From Calliopsis andreniformis (lineage: Eukaryota; Arthropoda; Insecta; Hymenoptera; Andrenidae), in NCBI RefSeq assembly GCF_051401765.1, contig NC_135064.1:23038001-23102000 (forward strand): DNA of 64,000 nt. Reading direction: 5' to 3'. The notes under the pieces are model-generated. The model saw only the letters and a program-made list of their open reading frames with translations. It was not told where the DNA came from and did no database searches. The stretch's first letter is position 1; each line of letters starts with the position of its first letter. Below, piece by piece: positions 30,336 to 42,999 of this stretch. Both the position numbers and the translations under genes were made by a program.

Positions 30336-33300
30336 TTAAAGTATGCTACAGGAAGCTGAGCAGCAACTGCTCCCGCCGCCTTTACTCTTTTGCCTCTGAT
30401 CTGGAACAGAGAGAGGAGATGTTGAGCGATGCGTGAGTTGAGGGGGTTTCGAGGGACTTTTGGGCAATGAAGGTTATAGGGAGGCAGGGATAGGGCTTCG
30501 CTGATAAGACGAGCTCTGACAACAATACAGATCTACTGGTTTCGGGTTGCATCTCGTCAGCGGAGCACAGTCTGTGTAGGGAGCTTAAGCAGGTGTACTG
30601 TTGGGAGCTTAAAAGATGTCAACGAGAGGGTACATGGGCAGGAGTAGTAGTAATAGGTACTGTAAGAGTACAAACAGTAGTAATATAGCTGTGGCCAATA
30701 AGGGAAATGCATGTGTGCTGACTTTATGTGTTTTTCCGCGGAGCCAATCAAGTCTAACATCTTCTAAGCTCCCAACAGTATGTACTATTCGTGTTTCATA
30801 AAATGTTTCTGTCTTTTGTGGGACACGAACACTACTGTGCAGATATGAGAAGTGTCACAGGGTAATGGACAAAATGGGTTAATATTTTAGTCCTCCTTGA
30901 ACCATGTTACATTAGCCCCGAAAATTTCAAGAATAATTTTAGCTCATCACGCTCTGTGGTCCACTCTGTATGTAAAAGTAAAAACCATAGCACAGTAATT
31001 GGTCTACAGCCAGCAATTAGAACTTTTACTATACCTAAGCTTAACACAAAATAAAATTACTTTTCCCCCTCCCCAAATGAAGCAATAAAAAACAGTAAAT
31101 TACTTGAAACGTTTCACCGTTTCAAAACCTTATTCCCCACTTTTATTCGAAATAAAACTCGCCCACGCTCGATTCGCACAATACTGTAAGCTGACATTAA
31201 AAACGTGTCCCTAGGAACTCGTCACTGTACAGAGAGCCTATATCGAGGAAACACTGTATCGCGCGAGTTCTTTTCTTTCCGAGTGCAACGCAACGCGCAC
31301 GTTCATCATTCGCAGTAAATGCAACGTTTCCGCCGCGGCGAGCCGCAATTCTTTTCCGCGCGTGGAGAGGGACCACTGTCCTCGACTTCCGCAAGCGAAC
31401 CGTGAAGCGAGGTAATATTTTTCTTTCTCCGCTTCGCTCCTCGTAGACGGAAACGCTGGATAAGTATCGCTGCGAGTCGCTGCGCCTGCCGAGCATGGAG
31501 GATATTTGTCAGCGACAGCGTCAGTAACGCAATGTAAACAGCAATTAGGTACCGTCAGTCGCTGTGATTCCTGCTTTCCTCGATACCGCAATGACACGGG
31601 GGTGGAGGTTCGTGGGATGCGAGGACTCACTTTGGATTTGGGACAGTTGGTTGGAGACAGGTGGTTTGGAACACATGGATTTTTCAGCTGGGTCTAGTTG
31701 GAGTCTTCAGGATCGCTGGAGGGGACGTGCATATATTCGCCGCTTGGTAGAAGGCCTGTAATTGAGGAAAATTTAGGGAGGGAACTGGAAATTCAGATAA
31801 ACTTTTTCTGAAGATTAGAAAGTCTACGATATTTGGTGAAAGACCTGTGATTAAGGAAAATGTGGAGACAGGATTGAAGATTACAGATTTAAAAATTACA
31901 CTTTTAAAAATTAATACTCCCAGGGCTATTAGTTAAAAGTCTTCTTAGATCCTAATCTTTCTATGCTAATATTTACGTAAAAAATACTTACTTACTTTTT
32001 CATTTCTGAATAATTGTAATATTCAGAAGCATGCAATTTTTTAAAATTTTATATTAAAAATATTTATTAGGAAAGAATTAGGTGAAAAAATTTTAATTCC
32101 TGCGCTTTGCGAGTTTTAAGATAAAATATCAAAGAAAGCAAGCGATTACTTATTCTTTTCCCACTTCAGGAGAAAAATCAATTTTTATAAATGAATAAAA
32201 TCGACAAATGAATGAAAGAATGCTCGTACCATATTAAACCAGAAAAGACCTAGTATCCATTCGCTTAGTCTAAACGCGTTATTATAAAAAGGTTCTCTTT
32301 CCCCAAAACTGATTACCCAAACAAAGCTACAAATACTAATTATCTAAATTCTAACACTAATTCTCGAAACAGTGTACCAGAGCACCAGCTACGCACAGCG
32401 AACCGTCGGTGTACAGTTATCTCGTGGCATCCGATTTAAGTAACAGAATTAACGAGCGCGCATCGGGAGAAGGAAAACAATGCGACCGAGCGTGCAAAGG
32501 CCGCTGCATATTTATTCAGCGAAGCACGTGAGCCGTGTATAATAAAGCAACTACAGGCTTTCTCGAGGGGCGCCTTAAATCGTGGCTTTACGGTTGTTCC
32601 GCGAAAAGTCCGCGCTGAGGGCAGGGATGGGAAGAAAGACAGAAGGGCGAGAGGAGCGTGGAGGGTCGGCAAGGTTCGCCCTTATCCCAGAGCAAGAGGG
32701 CGAAATAAAAGCAAGAGGGTCGATGATTTACCTTGAGAATTAGGCTCGGGAAGATTCTCTCGCGAGACCAGATGCATCACCGTGGTTTTCCCGAAAGGAA
32801 GCCCAAGAGCACCGAGCGTGACATTGCTGTGCAGAAAACGTCCCTGGTAGATTAACCGCAGGATCTCCGCTTTGGCGACTGCCTCTTCCGCCCAGTCTGA
32901 AAGAAGACAAAGAAGCCGCCGTATCAGCCACGACCTTGCCTGTGAGAGTGCCCTCAGATTTTTCTCGAGGGGTGAAAGGGAGAGAGAGAGAGAAAAAAAG
33001 AGGCGCGCCGCCCCGCTGGGAAAACGCGGATACTTCACGTCAGGTTGATAATTTCATCAGACCCTTCCGGTTCAGTACGGCGAAACACACCGAGTTACCC
33101 CCTTCTATTTTCAACCCCGTCGTCTGGATTTACTTGACGGGGGATCGTCGAGAGTATGAAAGGTGGAGGGAGTCCACTACGCGATGGGAGATAGTGCTCC
33201 GTTGTTTGAACTCGCCGCTAGGAGATGGTTAACATTGTTATTTCGAAAGGTTTCGCTAATGGGGAGTTGTGGTATTTGAAATTTCAAGTCGTAAGAAGGA

Positions 33301-34365
33301 AAGGAGTATTTTTTATTGAGTAGTGAGAGGAGAGATTACTGTTTTTGTTATAGAAAAGGGTTGCTTGAGGTTTTAACAGGTATATAATTGGAATAAGTTA
33401 TCAGAAGGTTTGGAGATTTCAAAGTTTTGAATATTTAAAAATTTGAAGGTTCAAGATTTGAGATGCTAAGTCTCTAAAATGTTGTAAATTTTTATTTGAA
33501 ATATTTGGATACAGAAAATTTTGAATATTTGAATATTCAAATGCTGAACAGTTGATAAATTGAAAATTTGAATTTTAAACATTTGAAATTTTGAAAGCTT
33601 CTGATATTTGTAATTTCAAAATCGTTTGGGTTGGAGAAATATTGGATTTTTTAAGTAATCTTACTTTAGACATATATTAAATACAAATTAATTAACAAAA
33701 TTGCTCATAACATACATTTTGATTTTTTAACGACAACAAAGAACTAGAAATACTTAATTCTATATGGGTACAGTGACAATAAAAAATATTTTAATTCTTC
33801 ATTTCACTCATCATGTCATCAGCTGTCTGCCAAATTTCCTGAATCTATATGACAAAAAATGGTAGACACAGCTCCTTTTCATAGCAGTACGACATCTCTA
33901 TCATCGTGTGACTCCTAAATTTTCTTTGATCGCCCCTGTCATTCCACCACGTTTTTCAATAAGAGAATTTCGACGACACGACGTCAATGCATCATTGAGG
34001 AAATTTCGAGTGACAGATTAACGTGTTCCGACGTTCAATCCTCGACCCTGTCTTATGTCCATTGTTCTCAACGCGTTCGGTTATCGAACAATTATCTACC
34101 GAATGCATAGGACACGTCGCGTCGTCGACAGCTGACAAACCGAGGGCCACGAATTTTATATTAAACCGTGATTTCGGAGCAATTCGGGGATAGATGGACG
34201 TTGGTTCGTTCTGTAGGGACATGAACGAATCGAGAGGAAGTTCGATGATGACTCACCTTCCGGCCAGGTCTCGAACACATGGTGTGCTATGTCCCCCGCA
34301 GAGTCGCTTGGACTGAATAGGAACTCTTTTGTCTTACCGCTGACAAGAATGAGGCGTAGGTTTAT
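30336..34365 (-). CDS. Ubl3: Ubiquitin-like protein 3 (membrane-anchored UBL), first exon missing
   Basis: Three coding exons on the minus strand: 34365-34257 (INLRLILVSGKTKEFLFSPS...), 32896-32732 (DWAEEAVAKAEILRLIYQGR...) and 30400-30336 (QRQKSKGGGSSCC..., ending CSIL-stop). All have good acceptors and donors and consistent phase; together 112 residues. Only about 10 N-terminal residues, which should sit on an upstream phase-0 exon, are absent; no in-frame ATG exists in the 34.3 kb exon. Known family role: a ubiquitin-fold protein prenylated at a C-terminal CAAX box that acts in protein sorting to membranes and small vesicles. Here the CAAX is C-S-I-L, where the final Leu suggests geranylgeranylation. 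Three upstream cysteines (CC and SC) could carry further lipid, and a Lys/Arg-rich linker precedes them. No diglycine end, so it is not a conjugated modifier. Confidence 0.92.
30596..30780. mobile_element. TA-flanked inverted-repeat element (MITE) in Ubl3 intron
   Basis: The left end TACTGTTGGGAGCTTAAAAG at 30596 is matched, inverted, by the right end near 30760-30780, which reads TACTGTTGGGAGCTTAGAAG on the minus strand: about 24 bases with one mismatch. TA at both borders suggests a Tc1/mariner-type target. 185 bp, no open frame of note. Confidence 0.7.
30783..30834. mobile_element. Very short palindromic element directly next to the previous one
   Basis: TACTATTCGTGTTTCATAAA at the left faces TAGTGTTCGTGTCCCACAAA (minus strand) at the right. 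Only 52 bp, almost all arm. It resembles the longer palindrome at 46484-46567 in its ends and starts two bases after the 30596-30780 element. Confidence 0.5.
32897..34256 (-). other. Ubl3: Ubl3 intron with octamer-like AT tract
   Basis: 1.36-kb intron between the ubiquitin-fold exons, donor at 34256-34255 and acceptor at 32898-32897. Positions about 33415-33620 are filled with degenerate copies of TTTGAATATTTGAA-type sequence; a similar repeat recurs at other loci in the window. Confidence 0.7.
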
Positions 34366-35890
34366 CTGCAAATAGAGAAATGATAGTGTTATTAGTATAC
34401 TCTTTGTCGAGTTTCAACACATATATTAAATGATTCTGAAGTTATCTGTATATGGAACCAAAGTAACTAACTCCACTTTTTGAATTTTTTAAAATTTCAG
34501 TGCCAAAGCACTTGATTGATACTTAACTTTTTATATTTCAAATAAATACAAATATTTTTGTTTTGTGGAGTTAATTGATCTGGCAAATGAGAGGCTTGCG
34601 TATAGAATTATCTGTAAATTAATATCTTTGAAGTTATAGTTATTAACTATAGGCTAAACATACAAATTAGAGTATTGTATCATAATGTCAGTGGGATAGA
34701 TATGTTCCCAAATTTATTCAGCATTCATTCAAAATAAACATTTTGCATTATTAATATTTATCAGTAAAAATTCTATAATTTTTTCTCAATATTATTAAAT
34801 ATCAGTTAAACAATAAATGACCACAACGATAATTTTCAAAGCTCCCACAATTTCATCCCAAAATTTGCCCAGTTCCTGTAAATGAATACCTCATAAAAAA
34901 CACCAGCCCTAATCCATCAAGCCCAAAAGTAATCCATCACACAAGATAAACGTTCCGAGCATGGAATTAGGGAAAAGGAACTGCGGCTCTAATTCTCTCT
35001 TAGAACAATAACTTCCTCCTCCGAGCCCTTCGAGGGTCCACACGGTGGTCCACTAACTTTTCACCGACCAGTTCTCCCTCTCCCCACATATTGACTTACA
35101 AAGTAAATCCAAACGGAAGTACCGACCCTAAATCATCCACAGTGTCCCCCCCTTCTTCACGTTACTACACGTGTCGTAATTCCCGTTCTTTTAAACCCGC
35201 CCTTAATCTTCGTTTCCTCGCTGTACACTTTGAATCACAAATGTTGCCGCGCCCCTTCTAGCCCTATCTCCCTCTCCACGTTCCTTCAGGGGTCCGATTG
35301 GGGTTGCCCTGGCCTTTCAGGGATAAAGAAGGAGCACACGCTCGAGGAACGCTGAAAAGGAGCTCGAAAGCAGCGCGGATGGGAGGGAGAAAGGACACGA
35401 ACGGTATTTATGGTCCACCGTGTACATATACGGCTCTTATCTATCTTTACTTAGAGGCCGTATGAAAAGGAATTAGACCCACGACTTTGTCCTAAACCTT
35501 TAAGCCTGGACGCTGCGTTCCGGTCACGTAGCCGCGCCTTCCAGCAGTAAACATGTCGAAAAGCGAAATTTTTCTACGCTGTGAAAGCTGGAAGGCTTCT
35601 ACGCTGGAGGTTTCAGCTCGAGTGTGGGGTTCTACACGAGCGGAAGTTGGTGGATGTGGAGATTAAGGGATTCATGAGTGCATGGCTTTATGCGACTTTG
35701 ATGGCTCTTACAAGGTGTAATGGAGAACTGAGTATATGTCTCAACTCTAGAGGCTTCGCGTAGTCTAATTAAATAGTAGCAGTTTGAAGGAGGGGACTGA
35801 GGACTAAAAATCGACAATTGACCCAGTCACTACTACCAAGTGACCAAATAAGAAGGAATTAACCCCTATCCGAAAAGGAATCACAAAGAA
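34366..35890. other. Non-coding flank upstream of the Ubl3 exon at 34.3 kb
   Basis: AT-rich to about 34900, then GC-balanced. No ATG-bearing exon with a phase-0 donor that resembles a Ubl3 start was found. Probably the 3' end of Ubl3 intron 1. Confidence 0.4.
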
Positions 35891-35902
35891 TGGCCCTAGT
35901 AA

Positions 35903-35999
35903 ACCTAGAAGACCAAGAAGACCAAGAAGACCAAGAAGACCAAGAAGACCAAGAAGGCTAAGAAGACCAAGAAGGCCAAGAAGACTAAGAAGACCTAGC
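35903..35999. repeat. 9-bp minisatellite (ACCAAGAAG)
   Basis: About ten head-to-tail copies of a 9-base unit, mostly ACCAAGAAG with ACTAAGAAG and GCTAAGAAG variants. On the minus strand it translates as a Leu-Leu-Gly repeat, which creates a spurious open frame. Confidence 0.9.
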
Positions 36000-36099
36000 A
36001 GACACTTGACTTCCCAGCTGCAAGGACCCTTACTCTCCGCTACGTAGCTCTCAAAGGAATGGACCACACACGATCCACTCTCCAACCCCCAAAACTTCG

Positions 36100-36660
36100 A
36101 ACCCTCCAAAGAAAGTCATTCCCAGGTTTCACAGAGCACAACGGCGAACAGGAGACCCGCAATTTGTCCATCCCGTCGGGACAAGATCCTGTTAACGAGC
36201 CTTCAATTGACGTCGCCGCTGGGGTCGCGTAGAACACGGTCATGTTTCGCTCGCGCGACGACGTGGACAATTAAGACCGTATTAATCGTCTCGGTTTCTC
36301 CGTTTTTCTCTCCGTCCGCGCGCTTTCACGTCGACGAATTACGGTCAGCGGCTGTTCCACGACGGACGCAAATTCAATTACCATCCCGCGCGAAGACTGG
36401 CCAACATAAATAATTACCGCTGAAGCCAGACTCGCGGTCGCGCGGAAGGGGTTGCCCCGTGATCCTTTGCGGTCCCTGCGGCCGCGAGAATCCGCTGCGA
36501 GTTTTGCTGCGGCATAAATCATTGTCACCCGAACGGGGGGCGCGAATTATTGCCCGTCGACGTGTAACTGCTGAAGGCTGTTCGAATCTCTGGCCAGAGG
36601 GACGTCGAATAATTTTGGTAGCAAAGAGATTTCTGTGGTCGGAGGGCGAAACGACCTAAC
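36100..36660. other. GC-rich island, CG and TAAT rich
   Basis: Rich in CG dinucleotides with interspersed TAAT/ATTA words. Several open frames overlap on both strands, which fits low stop-codon density rather than coding. It could be a regulatory element of a neighbouring gene (inference). Confidence 0.3.
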
Positions 36661-36804
36661 GCTGCGGTTGCAGTGGATGCGTTTTTCGACGAACTGGTAT
36701 TCTGACGAATACGTCTGGTCTATTTAGCCAATGAGAGAGACGAGCTCGGACATATTCGTCAGAATATCAGTTCGACAGAAAACGCATTCACTATAACTGC
36801 AAGC
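36661..36804. mobile_element. Palindromic MITE, family A (copy 1)
   Basis: Starts GCTGCGGTTGCAGTGGATGC and ends with the inverted counterpart (GCTTGCAGTTATAGTGAATG on the minus strand). Arms extend about 60 bases and share GACGAATA and GTTCGAC words; 144 bp in all. The internal stretch CGGACATATTCGTCAGAA recurs at 49614-49888. No clear target duplication at this copy. Confidence 0.75.
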
Positions 36805-37679
36805 TTAGGGTACGTGTCCACTTGAGAGTCAAACTATCGCGAGGTACTCTCGAGAGTACTTTCAGATAGTGTATTCATCTTGGACTCTTAGTTACTCTGA
36901 ACGTAGTGTCTGATAGTAAAGTACTTTAATAAGTCTGAGTTTAATAGGGTCAGTGAGAGTTGACTTTCTATATTTAATAAAATCTTTGTAGATTTTACCC
37001 TTTGTTGAGGGATTAAAGGGTAGTCAATGCTCGAGACTGTAGATATAAATATATATGCCTAGTTGAAAGGTTGAAGGGTTAAGGTTACGTTTTTTTTATA
37101 GATTCTGTTTTGTTTGTCTAGTGAGGTTAGGAGGTTGCAAAAGATATGATAGAGAACTATAATGGGCTTCAGAAATGTGGGTGTCAAAGTAGAATAGATA
37201 GCTTGAAGTAGAACATAGTAGAAAGTAGGTATCAGGTTTGCATTACTTTTGTAAAGACCTTTTACACCTACACGCTACTACAGCGTTATGTCCTTTCTTA
37301 TTATGCTTTAGACACTTCTCACGCTGTAATTTTAAAAGTCTCAATCCTTTACAACAGAAGTCTGCTACGCTTTTTAGGTACGCTGATAATGACAATTTTA
37401 CAACTTTACACAACTGTCACGGTAATTCATTTAACAGTTAGAGTACCTACTCTTACAAAATCGTTAACGGAGATTAAAATATTTCAGCTCAGTTAGCTCA
37501 CTGTAATGTTCAGACATAATTTAGTTCCGTATCAATTACAATTAACCGTAATAGATTAATAGTCACAGTTATACAGAATCATAATAACTTCTTCGTACTC
37601 CCGTGACTCGAACACAAACATAATCTTCCGCGTTACAAGAACGAAGTACGAAGACACTCAACTACCACTAATCGTAAAT

Positions 37680-38120
37680 GTCACCGTATAATTTTATCGG
37701 CGCGCTAGAGCACGGTGTTCGTCGCGTGGCTCGATGAAATCGCGCGCTCGCGGGGCTAATAGGAAATTAATTAGCAGCCGCGAGTCGTAAAGCCTCGGCT
37801 TCGGTCCCGCGTTCGTAAATAGAATTTAATGCTATGCAAAACTCCGGTCGGAGCACGGCTGCTAATGCCGTTAGTTCGTACTTTATAATTAATCCCCGCG
37901 AAACTGGACACGCTTGCTGCCTAACGACACGCCGCGACAAATATTTTCAGGCGTCCTCGGCCACCAGAGCCCCGATCCACCCACACGATCTCATGGGTGC
38001 CGAAAACGCGACACGTGCGCCCAACTAGGATAAACTCGGCTCTACGAACTCTGTTATTCCTGATCATCATTAAGGAGAAATTGATTAGCGGCAACAGGCT
38101 CTCGTTTACGAGGTAATTAA
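37680..38120. other. GC island with TAATTA words, candidate regulatory element
   Basis: Mixed CG-rich and AATTAATTAGC-type sequence (for example 37766-37780, 37890-37896 and 38113-38120), quite unlike the plain AT-rich flanks. This texture is typical of insect developmental enhancers with homeodomain sites, but there is no direct proof here. Confidence 0.3.
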
Positions 38121-41100
38121 TTCGAGAGACTTAGAGCTGTTGGCGTGAGAGAAATTGAAGGGTGGGTGAGGGATCGTGGACTTCGATTATATGTGATATT
38201 AGGAGTGTCAATTCAGAAGAATATTACAGGGGTGGGAGATAACTAGGTCTGGGTTAGGAGGGAGAGGAGGGCTGTAAGGAACTTCATTTTTGTCATGTAC
38301 AGAAGTAGATTACTGCAAATACTTGAGAAAGATGTTATATTTGTGTTTATTAATGGTGTTCTTTAAACGTCATTTACTGTGGAGTTTTGAAATTTATTAT
38401 GAGTTAAGAGTTAAGAATATTTTACAAAATCCTCTTAAAATGTATGTTTCAGTATAATATGGAACACTCCCTGGCTTTGCTTAACTTCGGGTTTCACAAA
38501 ACCTTAATTCGGTCCTGGAGATGCATATTTCTGCTTGAGATGACTTGTTTCTTTGAGATTTTAAGATGAGGGGATGGGAGAAGTTGAAAACTAGGTGAGG
38601 AACTGTGCACCCTGGTTATGTGGTACTAGATATTGATTTGAGGAAAATACTAATTTGAGTTACTTATTATTCATAGTTAGCTATCAACTTGTTTCCCCGA
38701 AAGACATTTGGAATATCTAACTTCCACCCTCAACAATATAAAAACACACCACTTTCAACAAACCACGAAAGTTTCCAACAAAATCTCTCCAAATACCGCG
38801 TATCGCTTCGCTCATAAATTGCTAATTCGTACCCCTATCTCTGTCTCCGATGTGCCCCCTAAATCCATCAAAAATTCAGCACACGTGTCAGTATCACTCT
38901 AAACTTTCGCCTAGGTTAACCCGAATCCGCCTACACCTGCGTGTCTCTCGTGTGAACGGTGCTTAAACCGAACGAAAAGGGTGGCGCTCGGGGGCCAGTT
39001 AAAGGGTTCGACGAGAGATTTTCGGAGCGGATCGTGGTAGGTGGGAAGTTCAAAGGGACTTATTCATGCGGTAGCATTCGATACTCGGTTTTTTGCCGTG
39101 CACACGCTCGTCAAGCCCAGACACGAGGAAACGCGTGGATCGAAATAGAGGGAGAAAGAGCGTGCACATGCTACCTGATGCGTCATCCACGAGTCGATGC
39201 TTTTAAAAAGCATCGCGGGGGCAAGGAGGGGGGGATAGCTGTTTCAGCTTGACAAGACTTTCCGGCCTGTCGGCTCCCGTGCAAGTTCAACCGCACGTTC
39301 AGCGACAATTAGTTCTCAAAGATAAAGCGAGGGACAGAGCGAAGGGAGCGCGCGTGCATGATAAACGCGGGAGGATGCGTTCTGTTAAGAAAGGACGAGC
39401 GGGGGCGCGGGATTAATAATAAAAACGGGGAAATATCGAGGGTAGGTTGTCGCAGAAACGCTGTGTCGGCGTGGGCGGAAACGTCGAGCGCCGGAAGCGA
39501 GGAAAGGAGCCTTCGTTGGCGAACGCAACCGTTCTTCTGGCGCAGCTGGATGGGCTTGCAAAGCGACGCTTTGAAACGGGTGCTTCAAAGATGAATGTAG
39601 TGTCGGCCTCCGACGGTCGCCATGGTCCTTCTTTCTATTTGCTCCACGAGTTTTCGAGCTTTGAGAGGGAGCCCAGCAAAGCACTCGCGCGAGCCACTTT
39701 GTTCCTGCTCTGGTAACTTTAAGTGCGTGACATTGAAGAATACTAATTGATTTTGCTTTTCACGAATGGCTCGTTTAAGGGATGCTGAAAGTCTTCTGAG
39801 GACTTGGAGAGCTGGGGAGAGGGGGTGCTGGTGTTGAAAGGATGATGGTGCTTTTGGGGGATATGGTAATACTGTGGGGGATGGTGGTGGTTCGCGGAGA
39901 TAAGTGTGCGATAAAGGGAAGAGACACTTAGAACGTGTTTTGTGTGGGAGCTTTTATTTAGCTTTACCTCTTAACGCACAGAGACTTAACCCTTTGCACT
40001 CTTATGTCGAGTTTGACTGCACGTAAGGTTTCTTTAGAGTTACTTGTATATTGAAACGCACTCGACATTTATAAATTGACTTAAAATAATGGGGAGTTAT
40101 TTGAAAGAAAATTGAGAAAAAAATTGAAAGGGCAAAGGGCTGAATTGTTATCTGAAATCTGTTGTCGTCAAACGTTCATTTTCCAGAGAAATTGGACATT
40201 GGCCAGTGAGGGAGTCTGAGACATGTTTGAAGCAAGTTTTGCACCAGTAATACTGAGAGCTATATAAAGGGTTTTAATATCGCTTATAATCTTTAAAATA
40301 AAGCTTCTCAATACTCCATTATATTATAAAGATTAGTAGAATTTTTGTTGAAATTCGAATCCAGATCCAACTACAATTTGCAGAAAATGTAATAAAAAGA
40401 GTAGTAAAACAGCAATATCTGCAAAAATGTTCCGATTTCAAAATAAAATTGGAATGAAATTAAATAGTCATTCGGAGCGTCCGGTTACAGTCACATTTTT
40501 TTCGATTCCCACATGGAACTATTCCTATTTCAAGAACTGACATTCAGGAATTCAATCAAGTAGAAAAGTTGTGAAAAGTATGAAAATTGTTAAATGTGAA
40601 GGTTCAAATATTTGAGAAATTATATCTGGCTCCTGCTACTGGACTCTTCAATCTGGATGGATCAATTTTTGATCAACAAACCATAGTTCTATCAAATCCT
40701 CACAAAAATATCCCCAAAATCTGCATCACATCCTCCAGAGAAAGGAATGCATTATCACGATTCTAGAAATTCCATTTCGAGAGATATCAATCACTGCTAA
40801 AACAGGATGAAATTACGTCACAATGGATTCCTCCTGACTGATTGAACAGGGCCATTCGATTGTCAGATTTTCAATATTTTCCAAAATGTCTATCGAAATT
40901 TCGCTCGAACACAATTCAGGAGAAATTTAAAGGAAACATTTTTAGGAAGAATAGGAGCAGAGTTCCACAGAGCAAGACAGATAAAAAAGAAAGCAGAATA
41001 GTCAGAATATTAACAAGAGATAGAGAAAAGACGACTATCTTTCATGCTATTACGAAATGTTTGCCATCGAATTGACGAATTCATCCTAAACCAATTTCGT

Positions 41101-41497
41101 TCCTAATTAATGGAGTAGCCTATAGCCATCAGTTGTAATAACAACAGTAGCACGTACTCTCGAGGGGACGATCGAACGCAGACCATTGATCGTCACGAAA
41201 ACTCGTCGGCCGGAAACCAGATGCGAGAACAGCAATTTGTATTATGCACCGTGTCACAATGAGAGGTTGCTAGCACAACCGTATGGATGCCCGCAACACA
41301 GATCTTCTCTCTGTTTGCGAAAGCAGAATTTCCAACGGAGGACCTTAATGAGTGGAAACCATCCTAATAGCTATTCCACGTCGATCCCTCTTCCTCGAGG
41401 ATAATCCCGCGGGCAATAAAAATGAAATTAAACCCAGCACAATTGGCTTCCTCAGAGCGTCCAGCCGATATTAAAATCGCAACACAAATTATTACAA

Positions 41498-41577
41498 ATA
41501 TTCGAGCAGAGTTGGCGAACAATAGGAAGTCAATAAATTGAACTGACTTTATTTGCCAACTCTGCAATTTCGAATAT
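41498..41577. other. 80-nt imperfect hairpin, miRNA-precursor-like
   Basis: Arms ATATTCGAGCAGAGTTGGC (41498) and GCCAACTCTGCAATTTCGAA (from 41555) pair through a perfect 10-bp core plus outer ATATTCG/CGAATAT. An inner AGTCA/TGACT pairing closes a loop of about 12 bases. Size and bulge pattern resemble a pre-miRNA, but it could be a MITE remnant. No known miRNA recognised. Confidence 0.4.
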
Positions 41578-42825
41578 CCCTTTGAAAGTTCGCACAGCAT
41601 CCAGGTATTCCCTCGCCGTGTTTATTGTTCGCTTTATTTAAAAGACAGCTCGCATTCAGGGACGGCTACCATTTCACCCTGTCGAATGTAACCAACGTTC
41701 GCCCCATCCCCATTCGATTCAAATTACCAAGCGGGTAGGTGGACGAGCGCGAGGAACTCGAACAACGTGGCAGCGTTCATTGAAACCAATTCCAGCATTT
41801 TTGCAAAAATTCGACGCGAATGCACTCCTCGCCTCTTGTCTCCCTTCCACGTGGCCTGAAAATCGCGGAATTCTGCGCGATCCTGCTGCACAGCGCAAAA
41901 AGCTACAGTGGAATGGCGGGAGCGATCCACTCGCTTCGGCCTTTGTCGATAATGTACACCGAGGCGTTACAGAGTCGTGTGAAATGTGTCAAAAAGTGTC
42001 ATATCCGCGGCAGAGGTGTATTCAGAGCTTGCTGGGGAAAAAAGCGCGGCAGAGGTGCAGCGTTCGAAGCAGACAACGGGGTCGCCGCGTCAGAAACATT
42101 CGCTTGCGAGTTTCTGTGCATCGCGACACGACTCTTTTTTCTTCTTTGGAGACGAGCTTCAAGAGAGGAGTCTTCTGGAACATGGTTCGAAAAAAGTTAC
42201 GGGCTTCTGTTTTGTTGCTCGAGACAATTAAAATAAAAAAAATTTTCTTGGAACTAAAAGATGACTTTTTTGTATCCCAGGTGATATTCCTATTCTGATA
42301 TCAACAATTTCTTCGAGAAAAATTCGTAAAGTTGATTTTTACTTTTAGTACCTATGTACCTACTATTATAAAAGATTTGTTGTGTAAATGGTTCTGGTAT
42401 GAGATACGATGAGATGGTTCAGAACATTTTCAGCGGAATCCTTCGACACACCGTGCTGCTGGCGATCCACTTGATTAGGATCAAGGTTGCAAAAATCTAG
42501 CGGCACGCTTATCAATGCAGATGGGTTAAGTGCGCTCGTTACCGTTCGAGTGTTAAAGTACTCGTTAAACGGACGTAACGAACGACGGTACTTCGTTATA
42601 CCTTTTCCATCAAGCTTCGTGGAAAGTCACGGGAATGGGATCCCCTCCTGTGATAAGAGGAGAAACGTGAAATGGGGAAAATTAGAATAGGCGTTCTGAT
42701 GGCGTGTTTTGTGAGCATAGTGTCGGCGAATTGTTAAGAGCGATGTTTCATTTTGACGTGATCGGTATTTTGATGCAGCTAATAGTGAGTTCTATTAGGA
42801 AATGTAGATTCGAGATTTGAAAATG

Positions 42826-42950
42826 TTCAAATATTCAAATATTCAAATATTCAAATATTCAAATAATCAAATATTCAACTTTTCAAATATTCAAATATAC
42901 AAATATTCAATTTTTTCAATATTTAAATATTCAAATTTTCAAGTATAGAT
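42826..42950. repeat. TCAAATAT octamer tandem repeat
   Basis: At least nine copies of an 8-base unit TCAAATAT, with variants TCAAATAA and TCAACTTT, decaying at the right into ATTTAAATATTCAAATTTTC. It is the cleanest of several similar tracts in the window. Confidence 0.85.
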
Positions 42951-42999
42951 ATACATACCTACTCAATACTTCAAATTTTGAAATACTCAATTTTTAAAA

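Larger units (their letters stand above)
30401..32731 (-). other. Ubl3: Ubl3 last intron
   Basis: 2.3-kb intron between the second and third Ubl3 exons found here. The acceptor is preceded by a strong pyrimidine run (CTCCTCTCTCTGTTCCAG at 30418-30401, minus strand). It holds two MITEs and a GC-rich island at 31190-31700 whose open frames on both strands look like base-composition effects. Confidence 0.7.

Noticed and set aside
35804..36109. Minus-strand Leu-Leu-Gly repeat protein
   Set aside because: It is the translation of the 9-bp minisatellite.
41672..41705. Minus-strand ATG followed by ten codons and a GTGAAA donor in phase 0, considered as Ubl3 exon 1
   Set aside because: The encoded MGRTLVTFDR does not resemble the known N-terminus of the family, the donor is weak, and such short ATG-donor pairs occur often by chance.
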